Below the pieces are notes generated by a model. That model saw nothing but the letters and a program-made list of their open reading frames with translations, was not told the origin of the DNA and searched no databases. The position numbers were made by a program, and so were the translations under genes. A stretch of 27,082 nucleotides of DNA, from contig URPE01000017.1 in assembly GCA_900549625.1 (NCBI GenBank), positions 1 to 27,082 on the forward strand, given 5' to 3'. Positions 8,568 to 16,092 of the stretch are shown here, in pieces (within the stretch, counting starts at the first letter, position 1; each line of letters begins with the position of its first letter). Source of the stretch: an uncultured Mycoplasmatota bacterium. GTDB taxonomy: Bacteria; Bacillota_I; Bacilli_A; RF39; UBA660.

Positions 8568-9632
8568 TTAATTTGTAGCACAAAGACTCTGTAACTCTGT
8601 TACTTTACTTAAAAACTCTTGATAATCTTCTTGAAAGAAAACCTCCCCAGTACAAGTATTAGCCACAAAGTAAGTATAATTTGTATTACTTTTATTTAAT
8701 ACAGCTTTAATACTACTAATAGACACATTACAAATCGGTCCAATAGGTAGTTTACCATTCATCGTGCCATCTGTCAAACGGGTATTATAAGGATTTCTAT
8801 CATTAAGGTCATTAATTGTTAAAACATCACCCATTTCTTTACCAACTCCATAATATGTTGTAACATCACTACCAAGCGGCATATTATCACTTATTCTTTT
8901 AAAGAATACTTGAGCCACTTTCTCTCTATCAGTATCACTATTAGCTTCTTTTTCTACTAATGATGCCATTGTAAGTATTTGGTGGATAGAAAGACCACTA
9001 CTAGAAATAAGTTCCGTTACCTCATCAAGTTTTAATTTAGTATGGTTTAGCATAGTTTTAATAACACTTTCAGGTGTTGCATTATCTAAAAATTCATAAG
9101 TATCAGGATACAAATAACCTTCAAGTGGATAATAAATATCTGTATTTAATAATTCACTAGTTAAAAAAGAATATTCACCAGAATTAATTAAAGAATTTAA
9201 AAATTCTTCATCATTAACTTTATTTAAAAACTCTTCTTTCGTAAAATCTAACTTCTCACTTAAAGCACTAGCATAATCAGTAATTCTTTTACCCTCTATA
9301 AGAGTTATTGTTTCACTATGAATTGTAATATCACCAGTACTAAACTTATTAATCATTTCTTTAGGTGTCATACTAGCACTTAAAGTATATTCCCCTGCCT
9401 GTATATTAGATTTAGCAAAATATAAATACACATCTAGTGCTATCTCACTTCGAATAAGACCCGCATTAGCTAAATTCTTAGCAATCGTTTTCTTACTAGT
9501 ACCAGCACTAATAATAAATGTAACATCATTACCATTCTTACTCTTACTACCAAGTCCCCACACATAATAGCCTGCACTTAAAAACAAAATAAGTATTATA
9601 ATACCACAACTAATTATTACCCCTTTTTTCAT
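8568..9632 (-). CDS. mltG: Endolytic murein transglycosylase MltG (YceG-like)
   Basis: MltG cleaves nascent glycan strands and is proposed to terminate peptidoglycan polymerisation. The 354-aa protein has a single N-terminal membrane anchor (residues 5-26), a LysM-like region (TFIISAGTSKKTIAKNLANAGLI), and the YceG catalytic domain. The catalytic Glu is predicted at 227 in MASLVEKEANSDTDREKVAQVF. Other family motifs include YPLEGYLYPDTYEF, PLGSDVTTYYG, NPYNTR and GPICNVS. It follows DUF1292 with overlapping stop and start (TAATG), the arrangement conserved in B. subtilis (yrzB-yrrL). Confidence 0.93.
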   Translation of the reverse strand: MKKGVIISCGIIILILFLSAGYYVWGLGSKSKNGNDVTFIISAGTSKKTIAKNLANAGLIRSEIALDVYLYFAKSNIQAGEYTLSASMTPKEMINKFSTGDITIHSETITLIEGKRITDYASALSEKLDFTKEEFLNKVNDEEFLNSLINSGEYSFLTSELLNTDIYYPLEGYLYPDTYEFLDNATPESVIKTMLNHTKLKLDEVTELISSSGLSIHQILTMASLVEKEANSDTDREKVAQVFFKRISDNMPLGSDVTTYYGVGKEMGDVLTINDLNDRNPYNTRLTDGTMNGKLPIGPICNVSISSIKAVLNKSNTNYTYFVANTCTGEVFFQEDYQEFLSKVTELQSLCATN

Positions 9633-9919
9633 TATTTACCAGCCTCTTTTTCATTTAACTTAGCCATAATAGACTCAATTGTATTCCATTCTTCTTCTGT
9701 TTCAATAGGCATTAATTCCTTACTTACGCCACTTGGATTAAATACATTTGCATATACTTTTATAGCTCCTGTTTCATCTTTAGTGTGATCAGTATAAATT
9801 ATATAATTTTTCTTTGTTTCTGGTGAATCAAATGTAAACAATATTTCACACTCTACACTTTTTCCATTTTCATCTTTAATATTAAATATATTATTAATTA
9901 TTGGTTTTTCTTCTTTCAT
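9632..9919 (-). CDS. DUF1292 family protein (YrzB-like)
   Basis: The 95-aa acidic protein matches DUF1292: an early IFNIKDENGKSVECEILFTFDSPETKKNYIIYTD, then a small beta-rich stretch ending in PIETEEEWNTIESIMAKL. The biochemical function of this family is not established. It is linked to ruvX and ireB across Firmicutes, as here, with 1 base between it and ruvX. An AAAGGAATT ribosome-binding site supports the start. Confidence 0.87.
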   Translation of the reverse strand: MKEEKPIINNIFNIKDENGKSVECEILFTFDSPETKKNYIIYTDHTKDETGAIKVYANVFNPSGVSKELMPIETEEEWNTIESIMAKLNEKEAGK

Positions 9920-9920
9920 T

Positions 9921-10337
9921 TTATTTAATTCCTTTCAAATAGGTATCTAATATAAGAGACGACGCAACATTATCTATTACTTTTTTTCTCTTTTTTCTAG
10001 AAGTATCATTCATAAGTAATATATGTTCTGCTTCAACAGTCGTAAGCCTTTCATCTACTAAATGAACAGGCAAAAAGAAGTTATCTTCTAGTAACTTTTT
10101 AAAAGTCATACTTCTTTCTGATGCAAATCCCAAAGAGTTATTCATATTCTTTGGAAGCCCCAGTACAAAATCAGTAATACCCTTTTCTAAAACAATACTC
10201 TTTAGTTCTGGTATAACACTTTCATAATCATTTTCTTTGAATCTTATTGTTTTTAAAGGACTAGCAATAGTATTTGTTTTATCACTAACAGATATCCCCA
10301 GTGTTCTTGTTCCAAGATCAAGCCCTAAATATCTCAC
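9921..10337 (-). CDS. ruvX: Putative Holliday junction resolvase / pre-16S rRNA nuclease YqgF
   Basis: This 138-aa protein has the RNase H-like fold of YqgF/RuvX. Conserved acidic and motif residues are visible: GLDLGTRTLGISVSD (Asp7), DFVLGLPKNMNNS, VDERLTTVEAE and DNVASSLIL. Family members have been linked to Holliday-junction resolution and to 16S rRNA 5'-end maturation. The length is typical. It overlaps the end of ireB by 4 bases and is followed at once by DUF1292, so it is part of the ireB operon. Confidence 0.93.
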   Translation of the reverse strand: MRYLGLDLGTRTLGISVSDKTNTIASPLKTIRFKENDYESVIPELKSIVLEKGITDFVLGLPKNMNNSLGFASERSMTFKKLLEDNFFLPVHLVDERLTTVEAEHILLMNDTSRKKRKKVIDNVASSLILDTYLKGIK

Positions 10338-10573
10338 TTTAAATACTCCTCTAAAACAAGGGCTAATAATTCAGTTCGCTCAATACTAGTAATCTTTTCA
10401 CGAGCATTTTTATAACTAGTAATATAGCCAGGATCCCCACTCATAAGGTAACCTGCAATTTGATTAATAGGATTATACCCTCTTTCTAATAAAATATCTC
10501 TAACTTCTTTAAGTATTAATTTAGCATTAGCTTGTCTTAAAACACCAACGTTAAATAATGTTGTTTCTTCCAT
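10334..10573 (-). CDS. ireB: IreB family regulatory phosphoprotein (DUF965, YrzL)
   Basis: The 79-aa sequence matches IreB (DUF965) through most of its length: TTLFNV, then ILKEVRDILLERGYNPINQIAGYLMSGDPGYITSYKNAR. In Enterococcus IreB is a small protein phosphorylated on threonines by the PASTA kinase IreK and controls cell-envelope stress responses. The two N-terminal threonines (METTLF region) are kept. It is the first gene of the operon, behind the promoter at 10598-10626 and a GAGGTGG ribosome-binding site. Confidence 0.93.
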   Translation of the reverse strand: MEETTLFNVGVLRQANAKLILKEVRDILLERGYNPINQIAGYLMSGDPGYITSYKNAREKITSIERTELLALVLEEYLK

Positions 10574-10597
10574 ATTTCCACCTCTATTAACAACATT

Positions 10598-10626
10598 ATT
10601 TTATCAAAAAGTTTTCTAAATTACAA
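10598..10626 (-). promoter_or_regulatory. Promoter for the ireB-ruvX-mltG-trmR-trhP operon
   Basis: TTGTAA (10621-10626), 17 bases, TAAAAT (10598-10603) on the minus strand. It is the only good promoter before seven tightly packed or overlapping genes, so it probably drives all of them. Confidence 0.6.
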
Positions 10627-10636
10627 CCAAGCATAA

Positions 10637-11152
10637 TTATTTAATTATCCCATTATATACTTTCTTAGTATCACTAATAACTATAAAAGCCTTATTATCA
10701 TACTTATTAATAAGTTTTTCTATTTTTTTATAACTCTTATTATTAATCTCTAAAAATATAAGAATTTTAGGTTCTTCATTATTACCACTTTCCATATGTA
10801 TAATACTAAAAGTATACCCTCTTAACTTTAAAGCCTTTAAAAGTTCTTTTTTATCTTCAGATGTAATAATTTGTACTCCTATAACTCCTTTAATTAATTT
10901 TTTAGATAAAACATTCCCAATAAGCGTTCCCGTTGCATAACCAAGACTATAAGAAACAGGAATAAACATACTTTCAATTTTAATCAGTAATGCTTCACGA
11001 GCTACATAAAACCATATTAAAATCTCAAAGAACGCTAAAACTGTTCCTATTATAATTCTTCCCTTTAACATAATATTTTGTCTAAATGTTGATATAGTAA
11101 CATCAAGTATTCTCGCAAAAAAAATTTTAATACAAATAAATAAAGTAGTCAT
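10637..11152 (-). CDS. UPF0316 membrane protein (DUF5698/DUF2179, YebE-like)
   Basis: About 171 aa. Three hydrophobic helices occupy the first 85 residues (IFFARILDVTISTFRQNIMLKGR, VLAFFEILIWFYVA, SYSLGYATGTLIGN). A cytoplasmic DUF2179 domain follows (GVIGVQIITSEDKKELLKALKLRGYTFS...KILIFLEINNKSYKKIEKLINKYDNKAFIVISDTK). This is the UPF0316 architecture. Function is unproven. I chose the second ATG because GAGTGA lies well placed before it; the ATG at 11164 has no visible ribosome-binding site. Confidence 0.85.
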   Translation of the reverse strand: MTTLFICIKIFFARILDVTISTFRQNIMLKGRIIIGTVLAFFEILIWFYVAREALLIKIESMFIPVSYSLGYATGTLIGNVLSKKLIKGVIGVQIITSEDKKELLKALKLRGYTFSIIHMESGNNEEPKILIFLEINNKSYKKIEKLINKYDNKAFIVISDTKKVYNGIIK

Positions 11153-11186
11153 ATTATCACTCATTATTAATATGGCTAAAAAAAAA

Positions 11187-11210
11187 AGACTTATGCCAAA
11201 AACATAGTCT
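11187..11210 (-). terminator. Intrinsic terminator of the large surface-protein gene
   Basis: On the minus strand AGACTATG and GCATAAGTCT pair around a short loop with one bulged base, followed by about ten T. The hairpin overlaps the stop codon. Confidence 0.7.
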
Positions 11211-12885
11211 ATAATCCTAAAACAAATGGGTCAGATTCAGATCCTGTACCTGATAAAATTTTAACAGATGGTTTTAAATAGGCTGCAGGATAAATGTTAA
11301 ACATGTTATAAACAACGGCATGATAAATACTATCGTACTTAATCATATATGAAACATACGCTGTATTAGGATTTGCCAAGGGCGTCATAGTCCAAGAAAG
11401 TTTAGTTTTAAATAACCAATTATTATTAAAACATTCTTCATTATTTCCAAAGTCGTATAACGAAACATCCAAGCATGTTGCTCGATCTGTTGTACTCCCA
11501 CCACTTGTTGCATACCCGTAATCACTTGGATACATTAAGCCCACTTTCCCTGTCCATGTCGTTTTTCTTGCAACTGTATCATTGCAACAGTCTCCATAGT
11601 CTCCGTTTGTACATATTTTACCCGTATTTGTACTTCTTTCAAATTCATAAAATTTAGATGCTAGTATATTATAATCTTGATATGTTGCTCCGTCATTTGC
11701 ACCTGTATTCCATACTGCATTTTCTATTAAAGATTTTAAAGTTTCTTTTATGCCTATACTTGTGAAATTACAAGGTAATGACAGATTTTTTTCTTGTTTA
11801 TAACACATTCCAGTTTGATTGTTCCAATATAACGAACCGCCTATGGATTCACTTTCATACCCAGAGTTTAAAAGTTTCATAATATCAGCTTGGCTCCATT
11901 CATTGACTCCAGAACCTTTATTGATACTTGATTCACTTGTATCCCATGAATACTGACCGATAGATTCTTCACGAATTATCTTTGTACGTACAGTTTTATT
12001 ACCTGTGCCATCATCTATATCTTTCATAACCCCTATGATACGCCATAGTATCTTATCTCCTTTAGAGTGAACTTTGGTACAATTTTTATTGAAATATGTA
12101 TCATTTACGCAATCATCATAAGTATTAAAAAAAGCAAAAAATTTATCATCATCACTCATGGAGTAACCATAATAAATATCACTTGTATATTCTTCTCCAT
12201 CAACAGTCACATAGTTATTAGGACTTTTACCAATATATCTTATATTATCATAATCATCTGTTGCCAAGTTTATTGAGTCTGTTTTAGCTAATGTCGTAAC
12301 ATAATTAACCGCGGTTGGATACTGAATTTCTTCAGCATAACTTGCATTAACAGTTATTTTAGAAGCAAATGATTTATTTTGTACTCCCTCAGTCTCAGTT
12401 GTAACATTTTCATCTAACCATAATCTTAATTTATAAGTCTTACTTTCTTTAGCATCTAAATATAAGTCACCTTTTATTTTATAAGCACTACTAGCATTAC
12501 TTAAAGCTTTTGTTGTAACATCATATTTTGATACTAAAACAGGAGCCCCATCATCAAGCATTAACTTTATATAATTCATATTTGTTAATGTAGAAGTATT
12601 TAATACTTCTAAGTTAATATTATATTTTACAAATGTATCACAATTATTAGTAACAGTAAATTCATATGGTGTTAATTTTTTTCCTTCTTCATCTAATAAA
12701 GGATATGTATTAGTTAAACCAATATTATTTTGATCTGTAAAAGATACATTAAAACATGTGGCCGTAAGACTATTATTATTTGTACCACTTAAATTTCTAA
12801 TGAACAAAGCATAACTTACTCCAAGAATAGAGCATAATATACCTACAATTAGTAATAGTTTTGCTACATTTTTGTTTTTAATCAT
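11209..12885 (-). CDS. Large SipW-type exported surface protein with C-terminal lectin-like domain
   Basis: This 558-aa protein starts with a signal like SipW-dependent/TasA-camelysin proteins (KLLLIVGILCSILGVSYALFIRN). A beta-rich domain follows to about residue 190 (YEFTVTNNCDTFVKYNINLEV...AKESKTYKLRLWLDENV). The C-terminal 350 residues hold Trp- and Gly-rich motifs (ILWRIIGVM, NEWSQADIMKLL, GKVGLMYPSDYGYATSGG, NNWLF...WTMTP) that resemble C-type-lectin/FGE-like folds used in secreted binding proteins. It shares this region closely with the truncated gene at 26395-27082, but the last 60 residues differ. Several cysteines could form disulfides. It lies 19 bases below the zinc-ribbon gene and is probably co-transcribed with it. 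Ligand unknown. Confidence 0.8.
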   Translation of the reverse strand: MIKNKNVAKLLLIVGILCSILGVSYALFIRNLSGTNNNSLTATCFNVSFTDQNNIGLTNTYPLLDEEGKKLTPYEFTVTNNCDTFVKYNINLEVLNTSTLTNMNYIKLMLDDGAPVLVSKYDVTTKALSNASSAYKIKGDLYLDAKESKTYKLRLWLDENVTTETEGVQNKSFASKITVNASYAEEIQYPTAVNYVTTLAKTDSINLATDDYDNIRYIGKSPNNYVTVDGEEYTSDIYYGYSMSDDDKFFAFFNTYDDCVNDTYFNKNCTKVHSKGDKILWRIIGVMKDIDDGTGNKTVRTKIIREESIGQYSWDTSESSINKGSGVNEWSQADIMKLLNSGYESESIGGSLYWNNQTGMCYKQEKNLSLPCNFTSIGIKETLKSLIENAVWNTGANDGATYQDYNILASKFYEFERSTNTGKICTNGDYGDCCNDTVARKTTWTGKVGLMYPSDYGYATSGGSTTDRATCLDVSLYDFGNNEECFNNNWLFKTKLSWTMTPLANPNTAYVSYMIKYDSIYHAVVYNMFNIYPAAYLKPSVKILSGTGSESDPFVLGL

Positions 12886-12904
12886 TTATACCCCTCTACC
12901 TTTC

Positions 12905-13177
12905 TTATTTTATAGTAAATATTAATACTATTATTAGAACTATTACTACTAAAAACAAACCCATTAGTAGCATAGTTAATTTATTATCATTATTCTTTGT
13001 TTTTTCATAAATATAAGGCTTTTCACCATATTTCTCAGTAATTAATCTTGTTTCTTTATTTCTATCCTGCATTTCTTTTTGATATACTTTCATTTGATCA
13101 TTACTAAGCATTGCTCCACAAAAAGGACAAATACCTCTATCCGTACCAAGAGCCTTACCACAACGTTTACAATGCAT
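12905..13177 (-). CDS. Zinc-ribbon membrane protein
   Basis: The 90-aa product begins MHCKRCGKALGTDRGICPFCGAML, a four-cysteine zinc ribbon (CxxC...CxxC). A charged helical linker (QKEMQDRNKETRLITEKYG) follows, then one C-terminal membrane helix (LTMLLMGLFLVVIVLIIVLIF). The start overlaps the end of trmL by 11 bases and uses an AAGGTGAT ribosome-binding site inside trmL; upstream in-frame ATGs are less well placed. Tail-anchored zinc-ribbon proteins are common in Firmicutes with no fixed function. Confidence 0.78.
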   Translation of the reverse strand: MHCKRCGKALGTDRGICPFCGAMLSNDQMKVYQKEMQDRNKETRLITEKYGEKPYIYEKTKNNDNKLTMLLMGLFLVVIVLIIVLIFTIK

Positions 13178-13697
13178 TTTCATCACCTTCATAGTCTTCA
13201 ATAAAATGATTACCTTTATGAGGTTCATCCCATAATAAATCTCTATAATTTTGTTGTCTTAACACTTCATATAAAACTATTGCTACGGAATTTGATAAGT
13301 TTAAAGCCCTTACTTTATCAGTCATAGGTATTCTTGCACAAGTATCTAAGTGAGGCTTTAATATGTTTCTAGGTATACCTGTACTTTCTTTACCAAACAC
13401 TAAATAAATATTTTCATCTTGATTAGAATAATCAAAAGAACTATGTGGTTTATGTCCATATCTTGTATAGAAATACATTTTACCATTATTCTTACTTAAA
13501 AAATCATCCCAACTATCATATACTGTATACTTACAATTATCTATATAATTAACACCACTTCTTCTAATATATTTCTCATCCAAAGAAAAACCAAGTGGTT
13601 TTATTAAATGTAAATGTGTATTAGTAGCCACACAAGTTCTCATTATATTTCCTGTATTACCCGGTATTTCTGGTTCAAACAAAACAACATTAAGCAT
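13167..13697 (-). CDS. trmL: tRNA (cytidine/uridine-2'-O-)-methyltransferase TrmL
   Basis: This 176-aa SPOUT methyltransferase matches TrmL from its first residues (LNVVLFEPEIPGNTGNIMRTC). The knot motifs follow: HLIKPLGFSL, YLVFGKESTGIP and RIPMTDKVRALNLSNSVAIVLYE. TrmL methylates the ribose of the wobble nucleotide (position 34) in tRNA-Leu isoacceptors, using SAM. The length is slightly above the usual 155-160 aa because of a charged tail, whose codons overlap the next gene's start. An AGGTGAG ribosome-binding site supports the ATG. With trmR and the trhP pair, it is the fourth wobble-modification gene in the window. Confidence 0.94.
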   Translation of the reverse strand: MLNVVLFEPEIPGNTGNIMRTCVATNTHLHLIKPLGFSLDEKYIRRSGVNYIDNCKYTVYDSWDDFLSKNNGKMYFYTRYGHKPHSSFDYSNQDENIYLVFGKESTGIPRNILKPHLDTCARIPMTDKVRALNLSNSVAIVLYEVLRQQNYRDLLWDEPHKGNHFIEDYEGDENAL

Positions 13698-13699
13698 CT

Positions 13700-14530
13700 T
13701 TACTCACCTTTTTTTATTTCATAAATATCTAGTGTTTTAACTAAATCAGCATCACTTAACATTTCATTATCATCACGCACTATTTGTTCTTGTAAAACAC
13801 CATCCCGATAAAATAAAATCATTGGTACTTTTTTAAAATCACTAGTAAGTTGTAAAGAACTAAGTGCTGTACTACGACAATTATCATTTAATTCATAAAG
13901 ATAAAAATTATCTTGTAACTTATAGTCTTTTATAATCTTATCTAATTTCTTTTCTAGCTTATACTCTTCTTTAGTACCCAAGTTAGTAACGTAAATAAAG
14001 CTTTTTTCACCCATAATTGCCTTATCTAACTCATCACAACTAACTTTTAAAGAATCACCTTTATTAACTAAATAAGATTCACTATAAAGATTGTTCTTAT
14101 ACATCCTGTCTTCTTTAATAAAATCCATTTGTTTAAAAGTTTTAACCGCTACAAGAAGAACAATAATAGTTGCCAAAATAGTTGCAATAATTTCTAATGC
14201 AAATATAATTTGATCTTTTTTCATGTCAGTTCTGATACTCTCATCTATTACTTTTTCAGGTTCTACACTTTTCTTTAACTCTTCTTTTTTAACTTCTTTT
14301 ACCTCTTCATTAGTTTTTGATGGAACACTTTTTCTAGGTTTTGCCTCAGTTGTCTTACTATTTTTTTTAGAACTAGTTGTTTTTTTAGGAGTTGTTTTCT
14401 TAGTAGTTGCCTTCTTAGTAGTTGTTTTCTTAGTAGTTGTTGCAGTACTTTTCTTAGTTTGACCACTCTTTTTTGGTTGTGTTTTTTTCTCATTAGTAGA
14501 CTTAGTTATTTTTTTTGTTTCTTCATTCAT
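13700..14530 (-). CDS. Membrane protein with Lys/Thr-rich tail and thioredoxin-fold-like outer domain
   Basis: I do not recognise a named family. The 276-aa protein has a cytoplasmic tail of about 75 residues made of TTKK, KKTT and ATTKK repeats, like histone H1-type tails. An acidic/basic linker and one membrane helix (ALEIIATILATIIVLLVAV) follow. The outer domain, about 130 residues, contains KSFIYVTNLGTKEEYKLEKKLDKIIKDY and later KVPMILFYRDGVLQEQIV. That pattern, including the cis-proline-like VPM, resembles a thioredoxin fold without a CxxC. The start at 14530 has GAAGG upstream; the earlier ATG at 14563 does not. It lies between a true CPWC thioredoxin-like gene and trmL. Confidence 0.7.
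   Translation of the reverse strand: MNEETKKITKSTNEKKTQPKKSGQTKKSTATTTKKTTTKKATTKKTTPKKTTSSKKNSKTTEAKPRKSVPSKTNEEVKEVKKEELKKSVEPEKVIDESIRTDMKKDQIIFALEIIATILATIIVLLVAVKTFKQMDFIKEDRMYKNNLYSESYLVNKGDSLKVSCDELDKAIMGEKSFIYVTNLGTKEEYKLEKKLDKIIKDYKLQDNFYLYELNDNCRSTALSSLQLTSDFKKVPMILFYRDGVLQEQIVRDDNEMLSDADLVKTLDIYEIKKGE
14397..14441 (-). repeat. Three tandem 15-bp coding repeats in the Lys/Thr-rich tail
   Basis: Three head-to-tail copies of TTCTTAGTAGTTG(CC/TT) on the plus strand, at 14397, 14412 and 14427, encode the ATTKK/TTTKK repeats on the minus strand. Near-identical in-frame copies could change number by slippage. Confidence 0.75.
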
Positions 14531-14574
14531 ATAAATACCTTCTTTCTTTACTAATTTTAACATAAAAAGAAAAA

Positions 14575-14598
14575 AAATGCTCTTTTTTTAAAGCATTT
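14575..14598 (-). terminator. Intrinsic terminator of the thioredoxin-like gene
   Basis: AAATGCT and AGCATTT on the minus strand pair around a 10-base A-rich loop and lead into eight T. It overlaps the stop codon at 14597. Confidence 0.7.
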
Positions 14599-15319
14599 AA
14601 CACGCATCATTACAAATTCCTTCATTCATAGTGTGAATTAAATCAACAAATGTATTTTTTAACTCTTTTTTTTCTTTATCAGTTAAAACATCATACCCAC
14701 TTTTTTGACTATCAAGTGTTCCAACATGAATACCCGTTATCTTACCATCTCTTACAGCCACAACTGTTGGCGCATAAAGTCTTTTCTCCCCAGTGTTTAT
14801 CTTTTTACCACTTTTAGTAGTCAAAACATAATCATCTAGTTCTTTTTTTAAAACATCTAAAATCTTATAATAATTACTTGTTCCTTCAGTCGTTGTCACA
14901 ATTTTATCATTCTCATCAAGTTCTTTTACATCACGTATATTTTTAATATCTAAATACGCAATTGAAGCAATACCCGTTTCCTTTGCCGCCTCATCTAAAA
15001 CTGGTAACATACTTCTACACCAAGGGCAACTAGAAAAGCCAAAGTATATGAGTGCTGTTTTATTTTTTAATAACTCTAATACTTCATCTTCATTTTTATA
15101 TACAAAAGGATTATCATCTCTTAACTCTACTATAGGATATGTTTTATTATTATTTTCATTAACTTGATTATTTAGTGTACTATATTCTTCTTTTATTTTT
15201 ATCGCATCACTTTTAACTTCTTCTATTTCTTCTTTTTTAAAAGCAAAAAAACATATTACTAAAGCAATAACAACTATTATTAAAATAAGTCCTATAAAAA
15301 CACGATTATCATTTTTCAT
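14597..15319 (-). CDS. Membrane-anchored thioredoxin-like protein
   Basis: The 240-aa protein has an N-terminal membrane helix (FIGLILIIVVIALVICFFAF) followed by an acidic linker. The thioredoxin-type domain begins near residue 88 (ALIYFGFSSCPWCRSMLPVLDEAAKE), with the redox pair at Cys98 and Cys101. LYAPTVVAVRDGKITGIHVG supplies the cis-proline segment. A 35-residue insertion (VTTTEGTSNYYKILDVLKKEL...) sits between these parts. It would act in thiol redox or disulfide chemistry on the outer face of the membrane. CNDAC closes the protein. It has its own promoter and terminator; the gene downstream looks like a CxxC-less relative. Confidence 0.85.
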   Translation of the reverse strand: MKNDNRVFIGLILIIVVIALVICFFAFKKEEIEEVKSDAIKIKEEYSTLNNQVNENNNKTYPIVELRDDNPFVYKNEDEVLELLKNKTALIYFGFSSCPWCRSMLPVLDEAAKETGIASIAYLDIKNIRDVKELDENDKIVTTTEGTSNYYKILDVLKKELDDYVLTTKSGKKINTGEKRLYAPTVVAVRDGKITGIHVGTLDSQKSGYDVLTDKEKKELKNTFVDLIHTMNEGICNDAC

Positions 15320-15349
15320 CTACGACACTTCTTTCTAATTAACAACTAA

Positions 15350-15378
15350 ATTATAACCAAAAACAAAAAAAAAGACAA
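15350..15378 (-). promoter_or_regulatory. Promoter for the thioredoxin-like gene
   Basis: TTGTCT (15373-15378), 17 bases, TATAAT (15350-15355) on the minus strand. The -35 box lies within the 3' arm of the sigE terminator. Confidence 0.6.
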
Positions 15379-15400
15379 GAAATTAACTATAGTTCTTATC
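15374..15400 (-). terminator. Intrinsic terminator of spoIIGA-sigE
   Basis: GATAAGAA and TTCTTGTC (one wobble) around an 11-base loop, followed by nine T on the minus strand, five bases after the sigE stop. Confidence 0.7.
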
Positions 15401-15405
15401 ATTTT

Positions 15406-16092
15406 TCACGAAACTTTCATAAGTTCTTTAATATTTTTAATAACCTTTTTCTCTATCCTTGATATATAAGACTGACTTATCCCAAGTATATCTGCTACTT
15501 CTTTTTGCGTATAACTTTCTCCATTATTAAGTCCATATCTTAAAATCATAATTTGTTTATCTCGATCCCCTAGTTTATTTAATTCTTTAGTAAGCATATT
15601 CTTTTCAACTTGTCTTTCATATTCATCACTAACTATATCATAGTCTGTTCCTAAAACATCTTCTAAATGAAGTTCATTACCCTCATTATCATAATTTAAA
15701 CTATCTTCTAAAGATATTTCTTTCTTTCTTTTTTTATTCTTTCTTAAAAACATAAGTATTTCATTAGATATACAACGTGAAGCATAAGTAGCTAACTTAA
15801 TATTTTTATCTAATTTATAAGTTGAGATTCCCTTTATAAGTCCAATAGTCCCTATACTTATTAAATCTTCCATTTCATAACCTGTATTATCATATTTTTT
15901 AGCTAAAAAAACAACCAATCTTAAATTATGTTCAATTAATTTATTTTTAGCTTCTTCATCCCCCTGATACGTTAGTAAAAGTAATCTTTTCTCTTCTATA
16001 CTATCTAGTGGTGGTGGTAATTTTTCACTACTTCCAATATAAAAACATTCATTATACTTTTCTTTTAACCAAGCAATTATCTTTTTTATCAT
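15406..16092 (-). CDS. sigE: Sporulation sigma factor SigE precursor (pro-sigma-E)
   Basis: The 228-aa protein has a short amphipathic pro-sequence (MIKKIIAWLKEKYNECFYIG) ahead of SSEKLPPPL, matching the pro-sigma-E cleavage region. The sigma region 2 core follows (NLRLVVFLAKKYDNTGYEMEDLISIGTIGLIKGI...LATYASRCISNEILMFLRK), then region 4 (RDKQIMILRYGLNNGESYTQKEVADILGISQSYISRIEKK). Sigma-E is the first mother-cell sigma factor in endospore formation and is activated by SpoIIGA. The ATG overlaps the spoIIGA stop by 4 bases. Unlike in B. subtilis, sigG does not follow; a terminator and a thioredoxin-like gene do. Confidence 0.95.
   Translation of the reverse strand: MIKKIIAWLKEKYNECFYIGSSEKLPPPLDSIEEKRLLLLTYQGDEEAKNKLIEHNLRLVVFLAKKYDNTGYEMEDLISIGTIGLIKGISTYKLDKNIKLATYASRCISNEILMFLRKNKKRKKEISLEDSLNYDNEGNELHLEDVLGTDYDIVSDEYERQVEKNMLTKELNKLGDRDKQIMILRYGLNNGESYTQKEVADILGISQSYISRIEKKVIKNIKELMKVS

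Noticed and set aside
11221..11400. The 3' end of the 558-aa gene as a second active variable repeat.
   Set aside because: Its base composition matches the rest of the gene with no obvious adenine depletion, and the GC-rich hairpin spacer is missing downstream.
11475..12276. Plus-strand open frames opposite the surface-protein gene.
   Set aside because: Low-complexity shadows of a well-supported minus-strand gene.
14223..14462. Plus-strand open frame of 79 codons rich in Val/Leu/Phe.
   Set aside because: It is the antisense image of the Lys/Thr repeat tail; no ribosome-binding site or promoter.
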